Numbered from the stretch's first letter, positions 1 through 5,496 are shown. The stretch: DNA of 9,115 nt from Calditrichaeota bacterium AABM5.125.24 (GCA_002127415.1 MWJR01000166.1:1-9115); one strand, 5' to 3'. Translations and numbers: made by a program. The notes: generated by a model from the sequence alone, not told the origin.

Positions 1-55
1 CATCCACCCCCCCTGATACTGCAGGTCCACGAGCATCCACCCCCCCTGCTATTGC
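1..55 (-). repeat. In-frame 33-bp tandem repeat (11 codons), clipped by the window edge
   Basis: The 15-mer CATCCACCCCCCCTG-type motif at 1-15 recurs at 34-48, a period of 33 bp. On the coding (minus) strand this gives an 11-residue repeat, AIAGGVDARGP followed by AVSGGVDA. The second unit is cut by the window end, so the copy number is unknown. Adjacent G8 runs at 57-64 and 67-74 and a stem (40-49 with 54-63, loop 50-53) make this a slippage-prone and error-prone stretch. Confidence 0.7.
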
Positions 56-280
56 AGGGGGGGGAAGGGGGGGGTTACCTTCAGTAGAATGCTCGAACCT
101 CTCCCCACCCTGCCACACCTCCTCCGACCAGTTGAACGGCTTGAACTGATCGAGCTCCGGGTGGCTGCACAACCCGGGAACGTAAATCCCGTTCTTCAGC
201 GCTGCTTCACGAACCGATAAACCTTCGGGGACGGTCAGTTGCTGTCCATCGATGGTTACTTGTATATCAGAAATACTCAT
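1..280 (-). CDS. NuoG-like [2Fe-2S] domain protein, N-terminal part (runs off the window)
   Basis: The frame is open from ATG at 278-280 to the window edge, giving 93 codons. Residues 6-43 read as the start of a NuoG/HoxU-type plant ferredoxin fold: a VTIDGQ strand, the VPEG turn, then a helix leading to YVPGLCSHPEL with the first cluster cysteine at C38. In this family such a domain is often fused to NAD(P)- or FAD-binding modules. Next to the ferredoxin of a bzd cluster, the likely role (inference) is part of a NAD(P)H:ferredoxin oxidoreductase that supplies reduced ferredoxin, comparable to BzdV. Oddly, no second cysteine appears in the 55 residues after C38, although the partner ligands normally follow within about 10-15 residues. 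Instead there is a Pro/Gly-rich stretch with an 11-residue repeat and two C8 tracts. No clear Shine-Dalgarno precedes the ATG. The gene begins 94 bp after the ferredoxin stop, with a strong hairpin between them. Confidence 0.72.
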   Translation of the reverse strand, partial: MSISDIQVTIDGQQLTVPEGLSVREAALKNGIYVPGLCSHPELDQFKPFNWSEEVWQGGERFEHSTEGNPPLPPPAIAGGVDARGPAVSGGVD

Positions 281-305
281 AGATAAAATTCAACTCTGAA
301 TTGCA

Positions 306-363
306 GGGAGCGACGACTTCAGTCGGCCAGAACGTATGGACGACGACTGAAGTCGTCGCTCCC
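306..363. repeat. Perfect 20-bp inverted repeat downstream of the ferredoxin gene
   Basis: Left arm 306-325 (GGGAGCGACGACTTCAGTCG) and right arm 344-363 are exact reverse complements, separated by 18 bases. The hairpin starts 11 bases past the ferredoxin stop on the minus strand. No T-run follows in that direction, so it is not a classical intrinsic terminator. A 3'-end-stabilising hairpin or a dispersed palindromic repeat fits better. It separates the ferredoxin from the NuoG-like gene. Confidence 0.8.
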
Positions 364-374
364 CATATATCCGC

Positions 375-656
375 TTACCACGAGTGACTCAGCGCTCCCG
401 AGGTGCAGGCTGTCACACACGGCAGCGGTGGTCGGTCGGACACCGGCTTGCACGGGCCGCAGGCATACTTGAGCTTATGACGGAACTCCTCCTTCACTGT
501 GGCCACCTCGTCGTCGTAGTCATCCGTCTCGATGGAGAACATACCCTCCGGACAGGCATCGACACAACCGTGTTGCTGACAATCCATGCACTTGTCGGTG
601 TCGATGGTGATGAAGTATTCCCCCGACCCGTCCATATATCCGTAGTTGGCGATCAT
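375..656 (-). CDS. 2[4Fe-4S] ferredoxin of the benzoyl-CoA reductase locus (BzdM-like)
   Basis: This 93-residue protein has eight cysteines in two groups: C23-x2-C26-x4-C31-x3-C35-P and C66-x2-C69-x10-C80-x3-C84. That is the signature of a two-cluster ferredoxin, with longer spacers than the usual x2/x2. Its expected role is the low-potential electron donor to the BzdP/BzdQ ATPase module, because bzd clusters carry a ferredoxin gene (bzdM) in this position. The start at 654-656 was chosen because GGAG lies 7 bases upstream (664-667) and the ferredoxin fold begins soon after. The frame stays open up to an ATG at 797, but those extra 47 residues resemble no ferredoxin and are partly encoded by a palindromic repeat. 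The gap to bzdQ is 144 bp, wide for a tight operon. The ferredoxin call is firm; the BzdM assignment rests on context. Confidence 0.88.
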   Translation of the reverse strand: MIANYGYMDGSGEYFITIDTDKCMDCQQHGCVDACPEGMFSIETDDYDDEVATVKEEFRHKLKYACGPCKPVSDRPPLPCVTACTSGALSHSW

Positions 657-663
657 ATACTTG

Positions 664-667
664 CTCC
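664..667 (-). promoter_or_regulatory. Ribosome binding site deciding the ferredoxin start
   Basis: GGAG on the minus strand stands 7 bases before the ATG at 654-656. It supports the 93-residue start over the upstream in-frame ATG at 795-797, where the nearest AGGA is 12 bases away. Confidence 0.65.
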
Positions 668-714
668 ATAAACAATAACTTACGTTAGGGGCGACATTTA
701 TGACGCCCGTATCA

Positions 715-732
715 GGCGCGATCAATCGCGCC
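715..732. repeat. 7-bp GC-rich hairpin with 4-base loop between bzdQ and the ferredoxin
   Basis: GGCGCGA (715-721), loop TCAA, TCGCGCC (726-732) form a perfect stem. On the minus strand it sits in the bzdQ-ferredoxin leader with no T-run after it. It could be an RNA processing or attenuation structure, or part of the repeat load in this gap. No function can be read from it. Confidence 0.45.
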
Positions 733-759
733 ACTATCAAATATGCCAGATAGGTTACA

Positions 760-787
760 CGCCGAGCCGGATTCTCAACCCGGCCGG
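760..787. repeat. 28-bp palindromic dispersed repeat, copy 1
   Basis: This copy matches 8968-8995 at 27 of 28 positions. Its core is CCGG(A/G)TT-CTC-AACCCGG, a short stem-loop. It lies in the bzdQ-ferredoxin gap. The second copy is upstream of bzdN, so the pair sits near both ends of the reductase locus. Confidence 0.75.
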
Positions 788-800
788 CAACCATCACAAG

Positions 801-1673
801 TCACTTTCCTGCCTGCTGCTTCTCATACAGCGCCTTGGCGAACAGCGCCGCTCCAAGAGCACCCGCAATCTGGGTATCATAGTCCGATTTCAGCGATTTC
901 ATCCCCAGCTCATCCTCCAGCCTGTGCACCACACCCACGTTCTTGGCGATGCCGCCGGTGATGGCGAACTCCTTCTCAACGCCCAGCCGCTCGAGCAACG
1001 TGAATACCCGGTGCGACATCGCCGAACAGTATGCCGCCAGCACCAAATTCTTGGGCCAGCCGGAACGGAGCAGTCCGGCTGCCTCCGACTTGGCGAACAC
1101 CACGCAGGTCGATGAGACCGGTTCGGGCTCCTTGTCAACCTGAAAAGACATCTCGCCGACATCCTCAATCGATATCTGCAGCAGGTCGGCGAAGACCTCC
1201 ATCCCCCTGCCGGTTCCGGCGGCGCATTTGTCATTCATCAGGAAGTTGGTGACCTTGCCGCGATCGTCACAGCGGATCGCCTTGCAGTCCTGACCACCCA
1301 TATCGAGGATGGTGCGCACCGATGAACCATACATAAAGTTGGCGCCGCGGGCGTGGCAGGCTATCTCGGTGATGGCGCGGTGGGCGAACGGCACGTTGAC
1401 CCGCCCGTAGCCGGTGCCAACCACGTAATGCAGATCTTCGATCTTGAGCACCGTATCCTCCAGCGCCCAATTCATAGCGTCCATGGCGCTGTTCGGCGAA
1501 TCCGAACCGGTGCGCATATTGCTGTAGGCATATAACTGGCCATCAACCATTATGGCCGCCTGAGAAGACACCGACCCCACGTCGCAACCAGCGGAGATTG
1601 ACTTCCCCGCCCGCGGGTCGATCTTCTCATCATGCCAGTTGTATTCCTTCCAGCGCCAGTATTCCTGCGTCAT
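801..1673 (-). CDS. bzdQ: Benzoyl-CoA reductase ATPase subunit BzdQ (class I, BcrA/BadF ASKHA family)
   Basis: The 290-residue protein belongs to the BcrA/BadF/HgdC ATPase family, which couples ATP hydrolysis to electron transfer into the reductase core. The ASKHA nucleotide-site motifs are in order: phosphate-1 GCDVGS (29-34, D31), phosphate-2 DMGGQD (124-129), and adenosine motif ITGGIAKN (238-245). Two cysteines, C150 in NDKCAAGTGRG and C190 in STCVVFAKSE, match the ligands of the single [4Fe-4S] cluster that bridges two such subunits. Together with BzdP it forms the heteromeric activase of the enzyme that reduces benzoyl-CoA to cyclohexa-1,5-diene-1-carbonyl-CoA. The N-terminal extension of about 25 residues (MTQEYWRWKEYNW) is typical of Q rather than P. 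AGGAG at 1681-1685 is 7 bases before the ATG. The gene lies between bzdP and the ferredoxin. The exact acyl-CoA substrate is not determinable from sequence. Confidence 0.9.
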   Translation of the reverse strand: MTQEYWRWKEYNWHDEKIDPRAGKSISAGCDVGSVSSQAAIMVDGQLYAYSNMRTGSDSPNSAMDAMNWALEDTVLKIEDLHYVVGTGYGRVNVPFAHRAITEIACHARGANFMYGSSVRTILDMGGQDCKAIRCDDRGKVTNFLMNDKCAAGTGRGMEVFADLLQISIEDVGEMSFQVDKEPEPVSSTCVVFAKSEAAGLLRSGWPKNLVLAAYCSAMSHRVFTLLERLGVEKEFAITGGIAKNVGVVHRLEDELGMKSLKSDYDTQIAGALGAALFAKALYEKQQAGK

Positions 1674-1680
1674 TGTTAAT

Positions 1681-1685
1681 CTCCT
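1681..1685 (-). promoter_or_regulatory. Ribosome binding site of bzdQ
   Basis: AGGAG on the minus strand lies 7 bases before the bzdQ ATG and confirms the start that includes the N-terminal extension. Confidence 0.65.
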
Positions 1686-1694
1686 GTTGTAGCC

Positions 1695-1720
1695 GCTGCC
1701 AGTCCTCCGTGGCTGGCAGC
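1695..1720. repeat. 8-bp inverted repeat in the bzdP-bzdQ gap
   Basis: GCTGCCAG (1695-1702) and CTGGCAGC (1713-1720) pair perfectly around a 10-base loop, just upstream of the bzdQ ribosome binding site. It may shape the intergenic RNA. There is no T-run, so a terminator is unlikely. Confidence 0.4.
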
Positions 1721-1759
1721 CAAGATTTCCCTCTCGAAGTAGCTCATTTTCCCTTTATT

Positions 1760-1787
1760 CCGCAATCCGCAATCCGCAATCCGCAAT
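1760..1787. repeat. Four tandem copies of the heptamer CCGCAAT
   Basis: Four exact, head-to-tail 7-bp units fill 28 bases, only 4 bases past the bzdP stop (1792) on the minus strand. The array is intergenic, so changes in copy number would alter spacing to bzdQ but no reading frame. Confidence 0.85.
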
Positions 1788-1791
1788 CGAA

Positions 1792-2592
1792 TCACTCCTG
1801 CACATCGACGGCAGCCTTGCCGGCGACCTTGTCATATGCGGCCCAGGCTGCACCTTCAGCCGGGACATAGTCCGGCTCTTCGGGGATGTGCACCTCCATT
1901 TCGAGCGTTCGCTTCAACGACTCCACAAAGCCGACGTTGAAGGCCATACCACCGATGAGAACCACCTCCGGCTTGATTGACACCCGCCTGGCCATCGAGA
2001 CGATGCGACTGGCGATGGCGTCGTGCACGGCGCGGGCGATGTCCCTCTTCGACGTGCGGGCGTGCAGCAGCGAAACCACCTCGCTCTCGGCGAATACCAC
2101 GCACTGGGCGTTCATCGGCACGGCCTTATCGGACGTCAGCGACAGCGCTCCGAGCTCCTCCAGCGGCACCTCCAGCGCCCGCGCCATCGCCTCGGTGAAG
2201 GTGCCGGCGCCGGCGGCGCACTTCTCATTGACCGCAAAGTCCTTGACCCGTCCTTCAGGGGTGATAAGGATGGCGCGCCCCTCTTCGGCACCCACGTCGA
2301 TGACGGTCCGAGCCTCCGGCAGCCTTGCTATCGCTCCCCGAGCCGCTGCACCGACCTCGGTTAATCTGTCGTGAGCGAACGGCGCAAAGTTGCGTCCGGC
2401 CCCGGTGGCGACGATACGGTCAACCTCATCCGCCGTGACGCCGGCCTGCTCAAGGGCCTCCTTCATCGCTTCCGAAGCGGACACATCCTGCTCGAAACCA
2501 GAGGTCTTCTTGACCCGAGCAATAACCTTGCCGTCGCTCACAATCACGACCTTGATGAGCTTGGCTCCCAGGTCCATTCCGGCAGTTATCAT
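1792..2592 (-). CDS. bzdP: Benzoyl-CoA reductase ATPase subunit BzdP (class I, BcrD-like ASKHA family)
   Basis: The 266-residue protein is the second BcrA/BadF-type ATPase of the locus. Phosphate-1 motif GMDLGAK is at 5-11 (D7), TGAGR at 63-67, the cluster cysteines are C125 in NEKCAAGAG and C164 in NAQCVVFAESE, and the adenosine motif LIGGMAFN is at 212-219. Where BzdQ has DMGGQD, this protein has DVGAEE (99-104), so the two subunits differ at the phosphate-2/hinge site; BcrD-type subunits are recalled to carry this form. It should pair with BzdQ, bind ATP and share a [4Fe-4S] cluster. A strong GGAGGAG (2597-2603) precedes the ATG. The bzdO stop is 46 bp upstream, consistent with co-transcription. 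Both ATPases being about 30 kDa marks the Bzd subtype, since Thauera-type BcrA is larger (about 48 kDa). Confidence 0.9.
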   Translation of the reverse strand: MITAGMDLGAKLIKVVIVSDGKVIARVKKTSGFEQDVSASEAMKEALEQAGVTADEVDRIVATGAGRNFAPFAHDRLTEVGAAARGAIARLPEARTVIDVGAEEGRAILITPEGRVKDFAVNEKCAAGAGTFTEAMARALEVPLEELGALSLTSDKAVPMNAQCVVFAESEVVSLLHARTSKRDIARAVHDAIASRIVSMARRVSIKPEVVLIGGMAFNVGFVESLKRTLEMEVHIPEEPDYVPAEGAAWAAYDKVAGKAAVDVQE

Positions 2593-2596
2593 TTAT

Positions 2597-2603
2597 CTCC
2601 TCC
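2597..2603 (-). promoter_or_regulatory. Strong ribosome binding site of bzdP
   Basis: GGAGGAG on the minus strand ends 4 bases before the ATG at 2590-2592; the GGAGG core is 6 bases away. It is the strongest Shine-Dalgarno in the reductase locus. Confidence 0.7.
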
Positions 2604-2638
2604 AGAGTTTCTGATATTATTAAGGGGGGCAAAAAGTC

Positions 2639-3940
2639 TCACTCCTCAACTCTCTCGAGCTCCATCGTCTCCATAAAGGCATCGATCCGGTCGCGGGTTT
2701 TAGCCAAGTCGAACTCACGTTCGTCCCCCATATTGCCTTCGAAGGTCATCACCGGCACATCCGCTTCGGCGATGGCCAGCCGGTTCTCGGCGATACCGCA
2801 CGACAGCCCCTCGCAGCCGCGGTTCATATGCAGCATCACCCCGTCGAGCTTCCACTCCTTGACGATGCGCAGCATCATCTTGGATTTCAGGTCAGCGTCG
2901 TAGAAGTGCTGCCACTCCGGCCGGGACAGGCTCCAATCCGCCAGCACCCGTAGTGCCTGGTCGCGCGTCCCCATCGGCACGCCCAGCTCCATCGGTGTGG
3001 TGCGCGGGCCCCAGGATCCGTCCGGCTTGTCCTCCCACATCCCGATCAGGCCGAAGGTATACAGGCTGCCGACCGACAGTGCGCCGAATTCCTCCAGGTA
3101 GCGGAAGACCTTCAGGAAGCCCCACGGCGGCTGGGTGTCGGACATCAGCCGGCACCGCTCGTTACCCACGGCGGCGATGCCCCGTTCGACGCGATCCTTG
3201 ACCTCGTCCCGCAGCTCCTCGTAGAAGTCGGCGACCTCCTTTGAATGCTTACTCAGGGTGCCGAAGACGTAAAGCGAATACATGGTCTTCTCATCGAGGG
3301 GAGCGGGGATGTTCTTGTTCAGGACGCAGATATCGGCCCAGGTCGAGGTTGAGCGGCAGTCGTTCCTGACCGCTTCTATTAGCTTCTCGTCGTCATACCG
3401 GCGGCCGGTGATCTTCTCCATCCAATCGATAGACTCGTGCATCTGGTTGACAACGAACATCAGCCGGTCTTCATCGAGCTCGTTATAGGGTCCGACAGAG
3501 ATGTCGATGCAGAAATAGGGGATGTCCTCGTATTCAGCCACGACCTGATACCACTTCCCGTGGCTGCAGCAGATGTGGTCCTGGAAGGCGAAGTCCGGTT
3601 TGGGATACTTGCCACCCAAGTTGAATTCGCTCAGATACATCGACCCCCAGTAGTTGCGCATATAGCTGCACAGGTCGCGCGCCCAGCCGCGGGCTTCGGT
3701 CTCCTCCAGGCAGCGCATCGAGAACGGCTTGTTGAACGCAATGGAGGCCGAGTATGGCTCGCCGGTGATGGGATAGACGTCGTCGCCGAGGCCTGCCGGG
3801 ATGGCATCGAACGACCAGGCTCCCCCGGTCCAGCGCAGACCTCCTTTCTCAGATGCTGAGGCGTAGTCGCGGTAATACTTCTCCCGCAGCTCCTTGGCCT
3901 TCTTCCAGCACTTCAGCGGTTCAGTTGGGTATTTGGGCAT
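2639..3940 (-). CDS. bzdO: Benzoyl-CoA reductase subunit BzdO (class I core subunit, HgdB/FldC-like)
   Basis: The 433-residue protein is one of the two subunits that bind the iron-sulfur clusters and the acyl-CoA ring. It belongs to the 2-hydroxyglutaryl-CoA dehydratase D-component family. Cysteines of note are C77, C91, C124/C125 in DHICCSHGKW, and C376/C381 in the C-terminal RGCEGLSCG motif. The acidic, charged tail after VMTFEGNMGDERE is typical of the family. With BzdN it forms the site where benzoyl-CoA is reduced to the cyclic dienoyl-CoA, using electrons delivered by BzdP/BzdQ at the cost of about two ATP per electron pair. No clear Shine-Dalgarno precedes the ATG, and the leader is AT-rich. 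It begins directly after the AT-rich insert, so its original upstream junction with bzdN has been lost or moved. GC content is high (about 57-70% in sampled lines). Confidence 0.9.
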   Translation of the reverse strand: MPKYPTEPLKCWKKAKELREKYYRDYASASEKGGLRWTGGAWSFDAIPAGLGDDVYPITGEPYSASIAFNKPFSMRCLEETEARGWARDLCSYMRNYWGSMYLSEFNLGGKYPKPDFAFQDHICCSHGKWYQVVAEYEDIPYFCIDISVGPYNELDEDRLMFVVNQMHESIDWMEKITGRRYDDEKLIEAVRNDCRSTSTWADICVLNKNIPAPLDEKTMYSLYVFGTLSKHSKEVADFYEELRDEVKDRVERGIAAVGNERCRLMSDTQPPWGFLKVFRYLEEFGALSVGSLYTFGLIGMWEDKPDGSWGPRTTPMELGVPMGTRDQALRVLADWSLSRPEWQHFYDADLKSKMMLRIVKEWKLDGVMLHMNRGCEGLSCGIAENRLAIAEADVPVMTFEGNMGDEREFDLAKTRDRIDAFMETMELERVEE

Positions 3941-3969
3941 AATCTGTTCAAAATTTAAAATTCAATTAA

Positions 3970-4548
3970 TTAGAGTTTCCTCAGAGTGTCTAATAAGAAT
4001 CCCTTAACCGTTTCTAAGTGATCTATCCAATCCTCTTGGAAAAATTGTATATCCTGTTCTTCAGGATAACCATGAACACTCGAATATCTTTCTGAGGCTA
4101 TTCCATTGTTGTGTTTAAAATCATTTGAAAGAGCGTTCAATCTTGAAATTTTATTATATCTTGGATCATCAACAATTCTCAATGAAATAGGAGGTTTAGA
4201 AATCTCGTCTGCAAGGGTTTTTATATTCATTCTTTTAATACAATTCTGACAAATATCTGTCCTTTTGGACGTCTTTAAAATTCTTCTTAGAAAATGCTCA
4301 GTGAGTGAAATAATTCCTACACATAAACCTCTATAGGCAATTTCTGTAACTATCAAATTACGCTCTAATTCATCCAACTTCAAATCAAATAAGTCGGGAT
4401 CATAATGTCTAACCAATACTCCTTCATCATTCATAACCTCTGATATTTTTTCATCAGAACTTTCTTTAATTCTCATTACATAACTCTCATAATCATTAAT
4501 CTGAAGCTCCACCAATCTTCCTAATATACTCGGTATATGAAACTTCAT
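3970..4548 (-). CDS. AT-rich orphan protein, 192 residues, function unknown
   Basis: I do not recognise this protein with confidence. It is soluble-looking, with no signal peptide or membrane segment, and appears mostly helical. Features seen are an N-terminal charged helix region, a C-x2-C pair (DICQNCIKRM) near residue 100, and RLNALSNDFKHNNG near residue 140. The last stretch faintly recalls the R-x(n)-H/N-x-x-x-H segments of HEPN-type proteins, but the spacing does not match well. Composition sets it apart: one sampled 60-base line is 27% GC, against 57-70% in adjacent bzdO, which suggests recent acquisition. The start at 4546-4548 has a weak GAGAAG 6 bases upstream. It lies 29 bp upstream of bzdO on the same strand and next to the hicBA pair and a repeat island. 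A defence or abortive-infection role is possible but unproven. Confidence 0.7.
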   Translation of the reverse strand: MKFHIPSILGRLVELQINDYESYVMRIKESSDEKISEVMNDEGVLVRHYDPDLFDLKLDELERNLIVTEIAYRGLCVGIISLTEHFLRRILKTSKRTDICQNCIKRMNIKTLADEISKPPISLRIVDDPRYNKISRLNALSNDFKHNNGIASERYSSVHGYPEEQDIQFFQEDWIDHLETVKGFLLDTLRKL

Positions 4549-4658
4549 TTTGGTCTTCTCAATTTATAAATCAATGGTTTAGGTGTCATTTTTAGTGTTA
4601 TCAGGTCCCCCAACCTGACAGCCACCCTTCCAACACACGAGGGCGTGTGACAGCGTTT

Positions 4659-4719
4659 GGGTGGCCTGTCCAGCCTTGTCCCCGCGAAGGCGGGGATTGC
4701 TGGACAGGTTTCTCATAAG
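4659..4719 (+). repeat. Nested-hairpin dispersed element, copy 1
   Basis: The outer stem is CCTGTCCAGC (4665-4674) with GCTGGACAGG (4699-4708), 10 of 10 paired. The inner stem is CCCCGC (4680-4685) with GCGGGG (4690-4695) around a GAAG loop. It opens with GGGTGGCC and ends with the conserved tail GTTTCTCATAAG. Confidence 0.85.
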
Positions 4720-4785
4720 GTGGACGACTGAAGCTTGTCCCAGCGAAAGCCGGGATCGTCCCTCCACACATCACTAACGTTGGCC

Positions 4786-4846
4786 GGGTGGCCCGGCAAG
4801 CCCTGTCCCCGCGAAAGCGGGGATTGCTTGCCAAGTTTCTCATAAG
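4786..4846 (+). repeat. Nested-hairpin dispersed element, copy 2
   Basis: It has the same layout as copy 1, but the outer stem reads GGCAAGC (4795-4801) with GCTTGCC (4826-4832). The inner stem CCCCGC/GCGGGG closes a GAAA loop (4813-4816). The tail GTTTCTCATAAG is identical. The stem bases that differ from copy 1 differ on both sides. Confidence 0.85.
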
Positions 4847-4905
4847 GAATCGCCCTTCGGGCGATGACGGGCACGGAGTCCCGTCCTACCTCCTTATCGT
4901 TCTCT

Positions 4906-5136
4906 CTAAAGCTTTCGCCAGATATCTTCCGCCTCCTCCTTGTTAAGTCCTGCCTGCCGCCAGATGGAACTCAATGTGCCAGCAGGAATGCTCCTCTTAT
5001 TGCGTGGCACAATCACCACGCGAAACCTGCCCTTTTGCTCTCCCCCAAATACATCCTCCTTCCCATGCCGCTTCAATGTAATACCAACCTCACTTAGAAT
5101 CCTGGCCAAATCATCACTGGAGAGGTTCCTAAGCAT
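4906..5136 (-). CDS. hicA: HicA-like toxin, divergent at the catalytic histidine
   Basis: The 76-residue protein fits the HicA (YcfA-type) mRNA interferase fold in length and pattern: N-terminal helix (SSDDLARILSEVGI), a central basic beta segment (RFRVVIVPRN, 37-46), then AGTLSSIWRQAGL (52-64), the family's typical end. HicA toxins cleave mRNA with a histidine that follows a Gly-Ser or Gly-Asp. Here that region is KRHGKEDVF (22-30). The only histidine, H24, comes before the glycine, and no histidine follows it, so activity is uncertain. The gene overlaps hicB by 8 bp (ATGCTTAG), which means tight translational coupling. Order is hicB then hicA, the reverse of the commonest arrangement. It could be an inactivated toxin, a variant active site, or a HicA-fold protein with another role. 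Confidence 0.75.
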   Translation of the reverse strand: MLRNLSSDDLARILSEVGITLKRHGKEDVFGGEQKGRFRVVIVPRNKRSIPAGTLSSIWRQAGLNKEEAEDIWRKL

Positions 5137-5404
5137 ATTCCAGTTCCAGCGGGATGGCCTTAATGGTGTATTTCTTGCGTTCCGGGTCTGTGAAGAGGAA
5201 GTCTTTCAACTCGTTCATGGGAACGGGGCGATAAATCTCATTATCGCGACCCTCGTCCCTCATAAATTCCAAGTAGGTCTCAATCGCGTCTTTCAATCCA
5301 TTAACCGCTTCTTCTTCAGTATCTCCGCATGATGCCACGTCCAACTCCACACAGAGTGATGCGTATTGAGTCCCTTCCTTCTTAACGAAACATGTCAGGT
5401 TCAT
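5129..5404 (-). CDS. hicB: HicB-like antitoxin, single-domain
   Basis: The 91-residue protein matches HicB-type antitoxins with a degraded RNase H-like fold: an N-terminal strand pair (MNLTCFVKKEGTQYASLCVELDVASCGDT), then the helix EEEAVNGLKDAIETYLEF, which is the hallmark of the family. Antitoxins of this type bind and neutralise HicA. No C-terminal helix-turn-helix or ribbon-helix-helix domain is visible, so it may not repress its own operon alone. A small palindrome GATAG/CTATC (5432-5449) upstream is the only operator-like sequence seen and is weak. The start at 5402-5404 has AGGT (5412-5415) 7 bases upstream. It overlaps hicA by 8 bp. The pair sits between repeat-filled gaps, a usual setting for a mobile toxin-antitoxin module. 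Confidence 0.78.
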   Translation of the reverse strand: MNLTCFVKKEGTQYASLCVELDVASCGDTEEEAVNGLKDAIETYLEFMRDEGRDNEIYRPVPMNELKDFLFTDPERKKYTIKAIPLELEYA

Positions 5405-5496
5405 AATGTTTACCTATTGTTTGTTCATTTTGATAGGAGTTCATCTATCCATGATGTGACAGACAGGGATGCCCGTCCCACCGCTTCTAAAACCTT

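Larger units (their letters stand above)
4549..4905. repeat. Intergenic island of hairpin repeats between hicA and the orphan gene
   Basis: This 357-bp gap has no credible gene but at least seven palindromes in a row: 4601-4618 (TCAGGT/ACCTGA), 4634-4649 (CACACG/CGTGTG), two full nested-hairpin elements (4659-4719, 4786-4846), a variant (4722-4761, GGACGA/TCGTCC arms), 4849-4865 (ATCGCCC/GGGCGAT) and 4866-4885 (GACGGG/CCCGTC). Short open frames here are by-products of the repeats. The layout resembles clusters of REP-like elements. Confidence 0.75.

Noticed and set aside
657..797. N-terminal extension of the ferredoxin from an ATG at 795-797
   Set aside because: The extra 47 residues resemble no ferredoxin, part of them is encoded by the palindromic repeat, and a well-placed GGAG supports the start at 654-656.
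1886..2374. 162-codon plus-strand open frame
   Set aside because: It is a shadow of bzdP, low in complexity (Ser/Ala/Thr-rich) with no recognisable domain.
801..3940. 2-hydroxyacyl-CoA dehydratase with activator
   Set aside because: Two distinct ATPase subunits, a dedicated ferredoxin and the N-O-P-Q order fit class I benzoyl-CoA reductase better than a dehydratase with a homodimeric activator.
4561..4589. Minus-strand ATGACA and TAAATT with 17-bp spacing before the orphan gene
   Set aside because: The -10 box would be only 12 bases from the ATG, leaving no room for the ribosome binding site, and AT-rich DNA gives such matches by chance.
4579..4843. Two overlapping minus-strand open frames of 62 and 80 codons
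   Set aside because: They lie wholly inside the hairpin-repeat island and their proteins (RNLASNPRFRGD-like) are translated repeat sequence.
4601..4885. CRISPR array
   Set aside because: The repeats are palindromic elements of differing sequence and uneven spacing, with no uniform spacers and no cas gene.
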